Below, piece after piece: positions 32,464-41,429 of a stretch of DNA of 64,000 bases. How positions within the stretch are numbered: the first letter of the stretch is position 1; each line of letters begins with the position of its first letter. The stretch is from Amycolatopsis regifaucium. GTDB taxonomy: Bacteria > Actinomycetota > Actinomycetes > Mycobacteriales > Pseudonocardiaceae. The notes below the pieces were generated by a model, which made no database searches, was not told the DNA's origin, and saw only the letters and a list, made by a program, of their open reading frames with translations. The DNA lies in NCBI RefSeq assembly GCF_001613935.1, contig NZ_LQCI01000034.1:1217031-1281030 (forward strand), given 5' to 3'. The position numbers were made by a program, and so were the translations under genes.

Positions 32464-33786
32464 ATGGGGAAGAGGATGAGCGCGAGTCGGAGGGGCCGCT
32501 CACCGGGCCGCGCCGGCGCGCTGCTCGGCGCGACAGCGCTGACGGCGGGCCTGTTGGCGGGCTGCGGGGCGCAAGCCGGGCTCAAGATCAACGTCTATTA
32601 CGCGCCCGAAGACAATTTCCAGTCCGTTGTGGACGACTGCACCAAGGCCTCGGGCGGGCGCTACGAGGTCGTCTACAACAAGCTGCCGCGGCCGGCCGAC
32701 GGCCAGCGGGAGCAGATGGTCCGCCGCCTGGCGGCTGGGGATGATTCACTCGACGTACTGGGGTTGGACGTCACCTGGGTCTCCGAGTTCGCCGAGGCGG
32801 GCTGGGTCGACGAATGGACGGGCCAGGCGAAGGCCGAAGCGACCGCCGGTGTGCTGCCGGGGCCGCTCGAAACCGCCACGTGGAACGGAAAGCTCTACGC
32901 GGCGACCAAGAACACCAACGTTCAGCTGCTTTGGTACGACGACAGGCTGACGCCGAAGCCGCCGAAGACCTGGGACGAGATGATCCAGCAGGCCCAGGCG
33001 CTCAAGGCACAGGGCAAACCGGGGAACGTCGTGTTCACCGGCGCGCAGTACGAAGGCCTCGTCGTCATCTACAACACCCTCGTCGAATCGGCGGGCGGCA
33101 AGATCCTTTCCGACGACGGCAAATCAGTCGTCATGGACGCGGGCGCGGTCAAGGCGCTGGAGATGCTCAAGAAGATCACCACCGCCGGGATCACCGACGC
33201 GTCGCTGACCAACTCGAAGGAGGACGAGGTCCGCCAGTCGTTCCAGCGCGGAAACGCCGCCTTCGAACTGAACTGGCCGTTCGTCTACGCCTCCTATGCC
33301 AAGGAGAAGAAAAACGAACTGCAGCACTTCAAGTGGGCCACCTATCCGGAGTTCGAAGCGGGCAAGCCGGCCAAGACCACGATCGGTGGCTACAACCTGG
33401 CGGTCAGCTCGGCCTCGAAGCACAAGGCCGAGGCCTACGAAGTCGCGCTGTGCCTGCGCAACGAGAAGAACCAGAAGTTCTCCGCGCTCAAGGACGGTGT
33501 CCCGCCGACGCTCGAATCGCTCTACACCGACACGGCCCCGCTCGACCCGACCGCGGCCGTCGGCGACGACAACCCGAGCATGGACACGAAGTACCCGATG
33601 CGGGAGACGATCCTGGACGCGCTCAAGGACGCCGCGGTGCGCCCGCTGACCCCGGCGTACCAGAACGCTTCGACCGTGTTGTCGAAGGTGCTTTCCCCGC
33701 CTTCTGAAATCGATCCGCAGAAGACGGCGGACAAGCTGCGGGAGCAGCTCGCCGACGCGCTCCAGTCGAAGGGAGTGATCCCGTGA
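32464..33786 (+). CDS. lpqY: trehalose ABC transporter substrate-binding lipoprotein LpqY
   Basis: 440 residues, family 1 extracellular solute-binding protein. Lipobox LLAGC follows TALTAG, giving a membrane-anchored receptor. Conserved regions include DVLGLDVTWVSEFAEAGWVD, LYAATKNTNVQLLWYDDRL and FELNWPFVYASYA. In mycobacteria LpqY-SugABC takes up trehalose released from mycolate transfer; in this organism trehalose or a related disaccharide is expected. ATG 32464 has GGGAGG upstream; GTG 32449 is an alternative. It overlaps sugA by four bases. Confidence 0.92.
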   Translation: MGKRMSASRRGRSPGRAGALLGATALTAGLLAGCGAQAGLKINVYYAPEDNFQSVVDDCTKASGGRYEVVYNKLPRPADGQREQMVRRLAAGDDSLDVLGLDVTWVSEFAEAGWVDEWTGQAKAEATAGVLPGPLETATWNGKLYAATKNTNVQLLWYDDRLTPKPPKTWDEMIQQAQALKAQGKPGNVVFTGAQYEGLVVIYNTLVESAGGKILSDDGKSVVMDAGAVKALEMLKKITTAGITDASLTNSKEDEVRQSFQRGNAAFELNWPFVYASYAKEKKNELQHFKWATYPEFEAGKPAKTTIGGYNLAVSSASKHKAEAYEVALCLRNEKNQKFSALKDGVPPTLESLYTDTAPLDPTAAVGDDNPSMDTKYPMRETILDALKDAAVRPLTPAYQNASTVLSKVLSPPSEIDPQKTADKLREQLADALQSKGVIP

Positions 33787-34733
33787 CCGTGCAGGAAACC
33801 GCCGGTTCGGCGACCAAAGCCGAGCCGGGCAAGAAGACCAAAACCGTGCTCAGCGAAGGGAAGAAGGCCGAGCGCAGACTCGGACTCTGGCTGTGCGCTC
33901 CGGCGGCGTTCGTGATGATCGCCGTCACCGGGTACCCGATCGTCTACTCGATCTGGCTTTCCCTGCAGCGCTACGACCTCCGGTTCCCGGCGCAGCAGGA
34001 GTTCGTCGGCCTCGAGAACTACATCTCGGTGCTGTCCAACGAATACTGGTGGACCGCGTTCGGGACGACGATGGGCTTGACCATCGTTTCGGTCGCGATC
34101 GAGCTCGTCCTCGGGATGGGCCTCGCGCTGATCATGCATCGGACGCTGGTCGGCCGGGGCCTCGTGCGGACGGTCGCCCTGATCCCGTACGGCATCGTGA
34201 CCGTGGCCGCGGCGTTCTCCTGGTACTACGCCTGGACGCCCGACACCGGCTACCTGGCCAATCTGTTCTTCCCCGACAGCGCGCCGTTGACCCAGTACTG
34301 GCCGTCGCTGGGGGTCATCGTGCTGGCCGAGGTGTGGAAGACGACGCCGTTCATGGCGTTGCTGCTGATGGCGGGGCTGGCGCTGGTGCCGGACGATCTG
34401 CTGAAGGCCGCGGCGATGGACGGCGCGACGACGTGGCAGCGGTTCACCAAGGTGATGCTGCCGGTGATGAAGCCGGCGATCCTGGTGGCGTTGCTGTTCC
34501 GCACCCTGGACGCGTTCCGCATCTTCGACAACATCTTCGTGCTCACCAACGGCGCGCAAGACACGTCGTCGGTGTCGATGCAGACCTACAACAACCTGGT
34601 CAAGGGGTTGAACCTCGGGATCGGGTCGACGATGGCGGTGCTGATCTTCCTCACGGTGGCGATCATCGCGTTCATCTTCATCAAGGTGTTCGGCACGGCC
34701 GCGCCTGGTAGCGACAACGGGGGTAAACGCTGA
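33783..34733 (+). CDS. sugA: trehalose ABC transporter permease SugA
   Basis: 316 residues, MalF-type permease. A charged N-terminal tail (GSATKAEPGKKTKTVLSEGK) is followed by six membrane helices. The EAA loop that contacts the ATPase is KAAAMDGATTWQRFTKVMLP. GTG 33783 lies in a GTGA overlap with lpqY; the stop overlaps the sugB start by one base (TGATG). Forms the membrane channel with SugB. Homologue of Rv1236. Confidence 0.93.
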   Translation: MTVQETAGSATKAEPGKKTKTVLSEGKKAERRLGLWLCAPAAFVMIAVTGYPIVYSIWLSLQRYDLRFPAQQEFVGLENYISVLSNEYWWTAFGTTMGLTIVSVAIELVLGMGLALIMHRTLVGRGLVRTVALIPYGIVTVAAAFSWYYAWTPDTGYLANLFFPDSAPLTQYWPSLGVIVLAEVWKTTPFMALLLMAGLALVPDDLLKAAAMDGATTWQRFTKVMLPVMKPAILVALLFRTLDAFRIFDNIFVLTNGAQDTSSVSMQTYNNLVKGLNLGIGSTMAVLIFLTVAIIAFIFIKVFGTAAPGSDNGGKR

Positions 34734-35575
34734 TGGCCATCGGTGGAGCGGCCACTCCCGGCCGCAAGGTCAAATGGGGCCTCCTCGACATCGTCGTCCT
34801 GGTGTTCGCGCTGTTCCCGGTGCTCTGGGTGGTCTCGCTTTCGTTCAAGACCAAGGAGACCTTGGACGACGGATATTTCTTCCCGCAGGAATGGACGTGG
34901 CAGAACTACGCGGACATCTTCGCGACCACGGAGTTCATCCGGGCACTGGTGAACTCGATCGGGATCGCGATCATCGCGACGGTGATCGCGGTCGTCCTCG
35001 GCACGATGGCGGCGTACGCGATCGCGCGGCTGGACTTCCCCGGCAAGCAGGTGCTGGTGGGGATGTCGCTGCTGATCGCGATGTTCCCGCAGGTGTCGCT
35101 GGTGACGCCGTTGTTCAACATCGAACGTGAGCTGGGGCTGTTCGACACCTGGCCGGGGTTGATCCTGCCGTACATCACGTTCGCGCTGCCGCTGTCGATC
35201 TACACGCTTTCCGCGTTCTTCCGCGAAATCCCGTGGGAGCTGGAGAAGGCGGCGAAGATGGACGGCGCGACCCCGGCGCAGGCGTTCCGGAAGGTGATCG
35301 CGCCCTTGGCGGCGCCAGGGGTGTTCACCACCGCGATCCTGGTGTTCATCTTCTGCTGGAACGACTTCCTGTTCGCGATCTCGCTGACCTCGACCGAGTC
35401 CTCGCGGACGGTCCCGGCGGCGTTGTCGTTCTTCACGGGGTCCTCGCAGTTCGAAGACCCCACCGGGACGATCTCCGCGGCCGCCGTGGTGATCACCGTC
35501 CCGATCATCTTGTTCGTGTTGTTCTTCCAGCGTCGCATCGTGGCGGGGCTGACGTCCGGTGCGGTGAAGGGCTGA
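34733..35575 (+). CDS. sugB: trehalose ABC transporter permease SugB
   Basis: 280 residues, MalG-type permease with six helices (LDIVVLVFALFPVLWVVSLS at the start). EAA loop EKAAKMDGATPAQAFRKVIA. ATG 34733 overlaps the sugA stop. The C-terminus (RRIVAGLTSGAVKG) is the usual ending of this family. Followed three bases later by sugC. Homologue of Rv1237. Confidence 0.93.
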   Translation: MAIGGAATPGRKVKWGLLDIVVLVFALFPVLWVVSLSFKTKETLDDGYFFPQEWTWQNYADIFATTEFIRALVNSIGIAIIATVIAVVLGTMAAYAIARLDFPGKQVLVGMSLLIAMFPQVSLVTPLFNIERELGLFDTWPGLILPYITFALPLSIYTLSAFFREIPWELEKAAKMDGATPAQAFRKVIAPLAAPGVFTTAILVFIFCWNDFLFAISLTSTESSRTVPAALSFFTGSSQFEDPTGTISAAAVVITVPIILFVLFFQRRIVAGLTSGAVKG

Positions 35576-35578
35576 CCC

Positions 35579-36760
35579 ATGGCTGAAATTGTTCTCGAGA
35601 AGGTGTCGAAGAAGTACCCGGACGGCGCCCTCGCGGTGTCCGAAGTGGACATCACGATCGCCGACGGTGAGTTCATCATCCTGGTGGGCCCGTCCGGCTG
35701 CGGGAAGTCGACCACGCTGAACATGGTCGCCGGGCTGGAGGACATCTCCTCCGGCGAGCTGCGGATCGACGGCGAGCGCGTCAACGAACGGGCGCCGAAG
35801 GACCGTGACATCGCGATGGTGTTCCAGTCCTACGCCCTCTATCCGCATATGAGCGTGCGGGAGAACATGGCGTTCCCCCTGCGGCTGGCCAAGGTCGACG
35901 ACAAGATCGTGCGGGCGAAGGTCGAAGAAGCCGCACAGATCCTCGACCTGACCGGGCATCTGGACCGCAAACCGGCGAACCTCTCCGGTGGTCAGCGGCA
36001 GCGGGTCGCGATGGGACGCGCGATCGTCCGTAACCCCAAGGCGTTCCTGATGGACGAACCACTGTCCAATCTGGACGCGAAGCTGCGCGGGCAGATGCGG
36101 ACGTCGGTGTCGAAGATCCAGAAGCAGCTGGGCACGACGACGCTCTACGTCACGCACGACCAGACCGAGGCGATGACCCTCGGCGACCGGGTCGTCGTGC
36201 TGCGGGCCGGCTACGTCCAGCAGATCGGGTCGCCGCAGTTCCTCTACGACAACCCGGCGAACCTGTTCGTGGCCGGGTTCATCGGCAGCCCGTCGATGAA
36301 CTTCGTGTCGGCGACGCTGGAGAACGGCGTCGCGCGCAGCGCGCTGGGTGACATCCCGCTCACCGACCGGGTGCGACGGCTGGCCGAGGCCGCCGACGCG
36401 CCGCGTGAGGTCATCGTCGGCATCCGGCCGGAGCATTTCGAGGATGCCGCGCTGATCGAGGAGTCCGCCCGGGAGGGCGGGGCGACCTTCACCGCCCACG
36501 TCGACGTCCTCGAGTCGATGGGTTCGGAGAAGTTCGCGCACTTCTCGGTCGAGGGGGAGGTCGCGTCGTCGTCCGACCTCGCGGATCTCGCCGCCGACAG
36601 CGGCTCCGCGGACGTCCCGGGTGCGGAGTCGCAGATCGTGGCCCGGCTCTCCGCGTCGTCCTCGGCCGCGGAGAACCAGAACATCGAGCTCTGGTTCGAC
36701 GCGGACAAGATCAAGCTCTTCGACGGGGCCAGCGGCAAGAACCTGACCTACACCGAGTAA
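35579..36760 (+). CDS. sugC: trehalose ABC transporter ATPase SugC
   Basis: 393 residues, MalK/UgpC-type ATPase. Walker A GPSGCGKST, Q-loop FQSYALYPHMSV, signature LSGGQRQRVAMGRA, Walker B AFLMDEPLSNLD, switch His in LYVTHDQTEAMTL. A C-terminal OB/regulatory domain follows (VIVGIRPEHFED). It energises SugAB import. Last gene of lpqY-sugA-sugB-sugC; a 22-bp hairpin terminator follows six bases after the stop. Homologue of Rv1238. Confidence 0.94.
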   Translation: MAEIVLEKVSKKYPDGALAVSEVDITIADGEFIILVGPSGCGKSTTLNMVAGLEDISSGELRIDGERVNERAPKDRDIAMVFQSYALYPHMSVRENMAFPLRLAKVDDKIVRAKVEEAAQILDLTGHLDRKPANLSGGQRQRVAMGRAIVRNPKAFLMDEPLSNLDAKLRGQMRTSVSKIQKQLGTTTLYVTHDQTEAMTLGDRVVVLRAGYVQQIGSPQFLYDNPANLFVAGFIGSPSMNFVSATLENGVARSALGDIPLTDRVRRLAEAADAPREVIVGIRPEHFEDAALIEESAREGGATFTAHVDVLESMGSEKFAHFSVEGEVASSSDLADLAADSGSADVPGAESQIVARLSASSSAAENQNIELWFDADKIKLFDGASGKNLTYTE

Positions 36761-36766
36761 CTCACC

Positions 36767-36814
36767 TCTCGTGGGTGGTGATGACGGTTCTCACCGTCGT
36801 CACCACTCACGAGA
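36767..36814 (+). terminator. strong hairpin terminator of the lpqY-sugABC operon
   Basis: 22-bp stem (36767-36788, 36793-36814) with loop TCTC and two G-U/A-C-type imperfections; the arms contain TCTCGTGGGTGGTGATGACGG. It ends the sugar importer operon before the NPP1 gene. Confidence 0.8.
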
Positions 36815-36836
36815 CCTTGAGCGGAAGGCGCTTGTC

Positions 36837-37598
36837 GTGACGAAGAAGCTGCCACGCCGTCTCCTGCGAGGTCTCATCGGAGCGGTTCTCCTCACCACGC
36901 TCGCCCCGGCGGTCGCCTGGGCCGAACCCCCACCGGCACTGCCGTCGAACGCGACCGAGGCCGACCGGACCTGGCAGCCCGCGTTCGATTACGACACCGA
37001 CGGCTGCTATCCGACGCCCGCCATCTCGCCGACCGGCGCGCTCGCTCCCGGGCTCAAGAACTCCGGAGCCCTCAACGGTCAGTGCCGCGACCGGTCAGAC
37101 CTCGACAACACCAACTCCTACGCGCGGTCGAAGTGCGACCACGGCTGGTGCGCGTATCTCTACGACCTCTACTTCGAAAAAGACCAGGCCGTCCCGGGCA
37201 TCGACTGCTGCGGGCACCGGCACGACATCGAACACGTCGTCGTCTGGGTCAGCGAAGGCCAAGCCCGGTACGTCTCGACCTCCGCGCACGGCAACTACTC
37301 CACTTACGACCGCTCCAAGGTCTCCTGGGCGGGCACCCACCCGAAGATCGTCTACCACAAGGACGGTGCGGGCACCCACTGCTTCCGCATCGCGAGCGCG
37401 ACCGAACCGCCGGAGAACCACTACAACGCCTGGCAGTACCCGGACCTCGTCTCGTGGGACGGGTTCCCGCCGGGAATCCGCGACACCCTCGTCCACGCCG
37501 ATTTCGGCAGCGCGAGCCTGGCGATCAAGGACGGTTCCTTCGCGAACAATCTGGCCAAGGCCAAGCCGAGTGGCATCCCGTTCGACCCCAACGGCTGA
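36837..37598 (+). CDS. secreted NPP1-family (necrosis-inducing-like) protein
   Basis: 253 residues. Sec signal peptide ending near AVAWA|EPP. The mature part carries the NLP fold markers: the heptapeptide region GHRHDIEHVVVWV (classical GHRHDWE, so Trp is Ile here), NGQCRDRSDLDNTNSYARSK and WCAYLYDLYFEKDQ. NLPs are secreted plasma-membrane-acting toxins in plant pathogens, and the GHRHDWE residues bind metal; bacterial relatives are often of unknown role. GTG 36837 follows GGAAGG. Preceded by the sug operon terminator, so a separate unit. Confidence 0.85.
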   Translation: MTKKLPRRLLRGLIGAVLLTTLAPAVAWAEPPPALPSNATEADRTWQPAFDYDTDGCYPTPAISPTGALAPGLKNSGALNGQCRDRSDLDNTNSYARSKCDHGWCAYLYDLYFEKDQAVPGIDCCGHRHDIEHVVVWVSEGQARYVSTSAHGNYSTYDRSKVSWAGTHPKIVYHKDGAGTHCFRIASATEPPENHYNAWQYPDLVSWDGFPPGIRDTLVHADFGSASLAIKDGSFANNLAKAKPSGIPFDPNG

Positions 37599-37606
37599 GG
37601 CCGGGA

Positions 37607-37807
37607 TCAGTACTCGGACTCGGGAAGGGCGAGCCAGAGCACGAGATAGACGATGAACTGCGGACCGGGCAGCAGGCAGGACAGCACGGCGAGCAGGCGG
37701 ACCTTGCCCGGCGTGGTGCCGAAGCGTTTGGCGATACCGGCGCAGACGCCGCCGATCATGCGGCCTTGGCGCGGTCGGGTCAGGCGGGCTGCTACGGGGT
37801 TCGTCAC
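37607..37807 (-). CDS. PspC-domain small membrane protein
   Basis: 66 residues: PspC domain only (LTRPRQGRMIGGVCAGIAKR, FGTTPGKVRLLAVLSCLLPG, VYLVLWLALPE). One re-entrant/transmembrane helix. PspC domains take part in phage-shock/envelope stress sensing. GTG 37807 is chosen because GAGGGAAG lies upstream; the longer frame to 37873 is not family-like. It is convergent with the NPP1 gene with only eight bases between stops. Confidence 0.85.
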   Translation of the reverse strand: MTNPVAARLTRPRQGRMIGGVCAGIAKRFGTTPGKVRLLAVLSCLLPGPQFIVYLVLWLALPESEY

Positions 37808-38006
37808 GGTTCTTCCCTCTCGATCGTCACGTTGTGTGAAACCCATTCTCGTCCCGTGACGGCCGGACCGCATCCCACCGCGGGACGAAACGCACCCTTA
37901 GGGGCGTGAAATCGCGGTGAGGTCTTCACCTGGGAAAACGTGGCGGACCCTGTGTTCTTCGCCCGTAGGGGCTGGTGTTCCGCGATCTTTTGACGATACT
38001 GCTCCG

Positions 38007-38933
38007 GTGCCCTCGAAGAGACTCAGCGCAGTACTCTGCGGCCTGTTCCTGGCCGCGGCCTGTTCCACTTCGGAACCAGCGGCGGTGGCGCCGTCGACCA
38101 CGGCCGGCGAGGAGGCCCTGACCGCTTCCGAGGCGCTCGGGGAATACTCGTCGCTCGATTACTGCAGCCTCGTCGACCAGCGGAAAGTGATCGGCGGCGG
38201 AAACGCGGTCAAACCGCCGTTGGCCTCTTTCGAGTTCTGCCGCCTCGAATTCGTCGAAGGCGCCAATCGCTACACCGTGACCACGGGCCCGATCACTTCC
38301 GGGCAGGATCCGAACAATCAGCCCTACGACTATGGCGGGTCGCTGCCGGAAGGCGTCAGCGTCCAGCAGTCGACGTTCAACGAGGACACCACCTGCACAC
38401 GGCTGCTGACCTTCGCCGACGGGATCCGGCTGTCCATCGTCGTCACCTCGGACAACACGGCCCCGGCCGACCAGGCGGCGCGCTGCCGGATCGCCGACGC
38501 GACGGTCGGCAGCGCGGCCGGGGTGATCGGCGCGCGCCGGGTCGGCCGGCTGAACCTCGACCAGCGCTCGTGGGGCCGGGTCGCCCCGTGCGCGCCGCTC
38601 GACCAGCACGAACTCGACGCGGCCGCCGGCGCGGAGACCAAACCCGCTCCGGCGCTGTCCGGGCACAGCTGCATCCGCGGCAAGGTCAGCTTCTCGCTGT
38701 CGGTCGGGGCGGACACCACGCCAGGGGCGACGGAGGCTTTGGGCGGGCGGCAGGTCCAGGTCACCACGTCGGGCGCGTTCTGCCAGGTGACCACGCACCG
38801 GCCGATCCCGGGCACCCCGGAGCGGGTCGAACAGGCGACGCTCTCGGTGGTCGGTGTCGACGGGGCGCCGGAGGACGCCACGTGCGCGGCGGCTCGGGAG
38901 GTCGCCGTAGCGGTGTTCCCGAAGCTCCCATAG
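38007..38933 (+). CDS. putative lipoprotein of unknown function
   Basis: 308 residues. Lipoprotein signal MPSKRLSAVLCGLFLAAAC with lipobox LAAAC. The mature protein contains paired cysteines (SLDYCSLVD and FEFCRLEFVEG; DTTCTRLL and AARCRIAD; VAPCAPLD, HSCIRGKV, AFCQVTT, DATCAAAR), suggesting a two-domain disulfide-linked exported protein. GTG 38007 is used; GATACT lies seven bases upstream and may be the -10 of a leaderless transcript (inference). No known family recognised. Confidence 0.75.
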   Translation: MPSKRLSAVLCGLFLAAACSTSEPAAVAPSTTAGEEALTASEALGEYSSLDYCSLVDQRKVIGGGNAVKPPLASFEFCRLEFVEGANRYTVTTGPITSGQDPNNQPYDYGGSLPEGVSVQQSTFNEDTTCTRLLTFADGIRLSIVVTSDNTAPADQAARCRIADATVGSAAGVIGARRVGRLNLDQRSWGRVAPCAPLDQHELDAAAGAETKPAPALSGHSCIRGKVSFSLSVGADTTPGATEALGGRQVQVTTSGAFCQVTTHRPIPGTPERVEQATLSVVGVDGAPEDATCAAAREVAVAVFPKLP

Positions 38934-38946
38934 CCCCTCCTTGCTC

Positions 38947-39008
38947 GCATTTAGTCCTCTGAATGCGGTCCTTGCGCGTGCAACTACCGCATTCAGAGGA
39001 CTAAACGC
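38947..39008. terminator. Q-family stem-loop, copy 1
   Basis: 22-bp arms (38947-38968, 38987-39008; one mismatch) containing TTAGTCCTCTGAATGCGG, around an 18-base loop TCCTTGCGCGTGCAACTA. The same loop, reversed, with different but paired arms occurs at 61489-61550. It lies between convergent genes. Confidence 0.72.
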
Positions 39009-39015
39009 GGGGAGG

Positions 39016-39693
39016 TCAGCGGAGCTTGGGCAGCCGGAAGGAGCACATCGCCTCGTCCAGCGCTTCGACGTCCAGCGGCGGATGCGGCAGCGGCGTGGCG
39101 CGACCGGGCTCGGCGCGCAGACCGTCCAGCAGCATCGCGAGGCACCGGCGCCACAGGTCGGGCTGGATACCGTGCGTGAACTCGATGACCGAGCCGATCA
39201 TCTGGTGCAGCAGGGGGATGTCCGTCGGCACGAAGTCCGCGCGGAGGGCGCCCGCCGACTGAGCACGCTCGACGAGCTGTGTGATCAACGGCACCATGCG
39301 CGCTTTCGCCTCGGCGACGCGCTCGTGGCCGAAGACGTTCGACAGCATGACTTGCCGTAACCCGCGGTCACCGGCGTGCAGTTCGGCCGCGCGCCAGGTG
39401 AAGCCGACGAAGCCGTCCCAGGGATCTTCGGCGCGAAGCGCTTCTTCGGCGAACTGGCGGATCGTCTCGAACTGGTCGACGAACATGGCCTCGACCAGGT
39501 GTTCCTTACTCGGGAAACGCCGATAGACGGTGCCCACCCCGACACCCGCGTGATGCGCGACGTCGTCGAGCGTCGCTTCGAGCCCGCGCTCGCCGAAGAC
39601 GTCGCGTGCCGCCGCGATGATGCGCTGCCGATTGAGTTCAGCGTCGCGCCGCAACGGCCGCGCCGGTGCGGCGGGAGCGAGGTCCCGAGCCAT
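39016..39693 (-). CDS. TetR-family regulator
   Basis: 225 residues. N-terminal helix-turn-helix: RQRIIAAARDVFGERGLEAT, LDDVAHHAGVGVGTVYRRFP, SKEHLVEAMFVDQ; C-terminal ligand domain of the type with W in WRAAELH. Divergent from a DHA2 drug exporter with about 120 bases between, the classic repressor-exporter pair. An imperfect palindrome at 39712-39736 is a candidate operator. The inducer is unknown. Confidence 0.9.
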   Translation of the reverse strand: MARDLAPAAPARPLRRDAELNRQRIIAAARDVFGERGLEATLDDVAHHAGVGVGTVYRRFPSKEHLVEAMFVDQFETIRQFAEEALRAEDPWDGFVGFTWRAAELHAGDRGLRQVMLSNVFGHERVAEAKARMVPLITQLVERAQSAGALRADFVPTDIPLLHQMIGSVIEFTHGIQPDLWRRCLAMLLDGLRAEPGRATPLPHPPLDVEALDEAMCSFRLPKLR

Positions 39694-39711
39694 CGGTCCA
39701 GCTTAACAAAC

Positions 39712-39736
39712 AAAGTAGAGGACGCTTCTCCGCTTT
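39712..39736. promoter_or_regulatory. candidate TetR operator
   Basis: AAAGtaGAGg-a-cgc-t-tCTCcgCTTT: the outer AAAG/CTTT and inner GAG/CTC pairs form an imperfect 25-bp palindrome 19 bases from the tetR start. Confidence 0.4.
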
Positions 39737-39816
39737 TCGGGTACGTTGGCGACGAAAAGGGGAGATACCTACTCCACATAACTTCTCTCGTCACTATCTG
39801 TGAGGAACCCGCCCGT

Positions 39817-41334
39817 ATGTCTGAGTCATCCACCGCTGTCGCCACGCCGCCGGGGGACGCGGCCACGCAGCACACCGACCCGCACCACGCCAGGAGATGG
39901 CTGATCCTGGTGGTGATCGGTCTCGCCCAGCTGATGGTGGTGCTCGACGCCACCGTCGTGAACATCGCGCTCCCGTCCGCGCAGCAAGACCTCGGCTTCT
40001 CGAACGACGCCCGCCAATGGGTCGTCACGGCCTACGCGCTTGCGTTCGGCAGCCTGCTCTTGCTGGGCGGGCGGCTCGCGGACCTCTTCGGCCGCAAACG
40101 CGCCTTCCTGGTCGGCCTCGCCGGCTTCGCCATCGTGTCGGCGATCGGCGGTGCCGCCACCAGTATCGAAATGCTGCTCGTCGCGCGCGCCGCGCAGGGT
40201 GTCTTCGGCGCCCTTCTCGCCCCGGCGGCCCTTTCGCTGCTGACCACGACCTTCACCGACCCGAAGGAACGCGGTAAGGCCTTCGGTGTCTTCGGCGCGA
40301 TCGGTGGTGGCGGCGCGGCGATCGGCCTGCTGCTCGGCGGTGTGCTGACCGAATACCTCGACTGGCGCTGGTCGATGTACGTCAACATCATCTTCGCGGT
40401 GATCGCCTTCGCCGGTGCGGCCGTGCTGCTCAAGAACGCCGAGAGCGGAGGCCCGCGCCCGAAGCTCGACATCCCGGGCACGATCACCGCGTCGGCCGGG
40501 CTGTTCGCGCTGGTCTACGGCTTCGCGAACGCCGAACGTGACTCGTGGTCCTCGATCTCGGTCTGGGGTTTCCTCGCCGCCGGTGTCGTGCTGCTCGCCG
40601 CGTTCGTGGTGATCCAGCAACGGGCCGCGCATCCGCTCCTGCCGTTGCGCGTCCTGCTCGACCGCGACCGGGGCGGCTCGTACCTGGCGATGTTCCTGCT
40701 CGCCATCGGGATGTTCTCGATCTTCCTGTTCCTCACCTTCTACATCCAGCTGAACCTCGGGTTCACGCCGGTGCGGAGCGGGGTCGCGTTCCTGCCGATG
40801 GTCGCCACCCTGATGGCCAGCGCGACGTCGGCGACCGCCGTGCTCCTGCCCAAGTTCGGCGCGAAACCGTTGGTGTCACTGGGAATGCTGATCGCCGGAG
40901 CGGGGCTGTTCTGGCTCTCGGCCATCGACACCACCAGCACGTACGCCAGCGGGGTGCTGTTCCCGCTGATGATCATGGGCGTCGGCATCGGCCTCGCCAT
41001 GGCGCCCGCGATGAGCGTCGCGACCTTCGGTGTCGACACGCACGACGCCGGTGTCGCCTCGGCCGCGGTCAACACCGCGCAGCAGGTCGGCGGCTCGATC
41101 GGGACCGCGCTGCTGAGCACACTCGCCGGAAACGCGGCGACGTCGTTCCTGGTCGGTAAGACGCCTTCCCCGCAACTCGCGGCCGAAGCGGCGGTGCACA
41201 GTTACACGACCGCTTTCGTGTGGGGCGGGTGGATCTTCGTGGCGGGAGCGGTGATCTGCGGACTGCTGCTGCGGTCGGGGGCCCCGGCCAAGGCTCCGGA
41301 GGGGGCTGAGGCTCCGGTCGCGGTTCACCTGTAG
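39817..41334 (+). CDS. MFS exporter, DHA2 (EmrB/QacA) family
   Basis: 505 residues with 14 expected helices. Signature motifs: VVLDATVVNIALPSAQQDLG (DHA2 motif D1), GGRLADLFGRKRAFLVG (loop 2-3 motif A), LTEYLDWRWSMYVNI (motif C region). Typically expels drugs or secondary metabolites using the proton gradient. ATG 39817 is chosen; the frame runs far upstream only as a shadow of the TetR gene. Followed nine bases later by a P-family palindrome. Confidence 0.9.
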   Translation: MSESSTAVATPPGDAATQHTDPHHARRWLILVVIGLAQLMVVLDATVVNIALPSAQQDLGFSNDARQWVVTAYALAFGSLLLLGGRLADLFGRKRAFLVGLAGFAIVSAIGGAATSIEMLLVARAAQGVFGALLAPAALSLLTTTFTDPKERGKAFGVFGAIGGGGAAIGLLLGGVLTEYLDWRWSMYVNIIFAVIAFAGAAVLLKNAESGGPRPKLDIPGTITASAGLFALVYGFANAERDSWSSISVWGFLAAGVVLLAAFVVIQQRAAHPLLPLRVLLDRDRGGSYLAMFLLAIGMFSIFLFLTFYIQLNLGFTPVRSGVAFLPMVATLMASATSATAVLLPKFGAKPLVSLGMLIAGAGLFWLSAIDTTSTYASGVLFPLMIMGVGIGLAMAPAMSVATFGVDTHDAGVASAAVNTAQQVGGSIGTALLSTLAGNAATSFLVGKTPSPQLAAEAAVHSYTTAFVWGGWIFVAGAVICGLLLRSGAPAKAPEGAEAPVAVHL

Positions 41335-41343
41335 GGGGACGAC

Positions 41344-41390
41344 ATGAAAGGCCCCTTCATCGCAAAATTTGCTATGAAGGGGCCTTTCAT
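41344..41390. terminator. P-family palindrome after the DHA2 exporter
   Basis: 23-bp arms (41344-41366, 41368-41390) around one A with a single mismatched pair; the arms contain ATGAAAGGCCCCTTCAT. It lies between convergent genes. Confidence 0.75.
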
Positions 41391-41429
41391 CTCACGTCGT
41401 GCGTCAAAGCGCGCTCTCACCCAGGGCCG

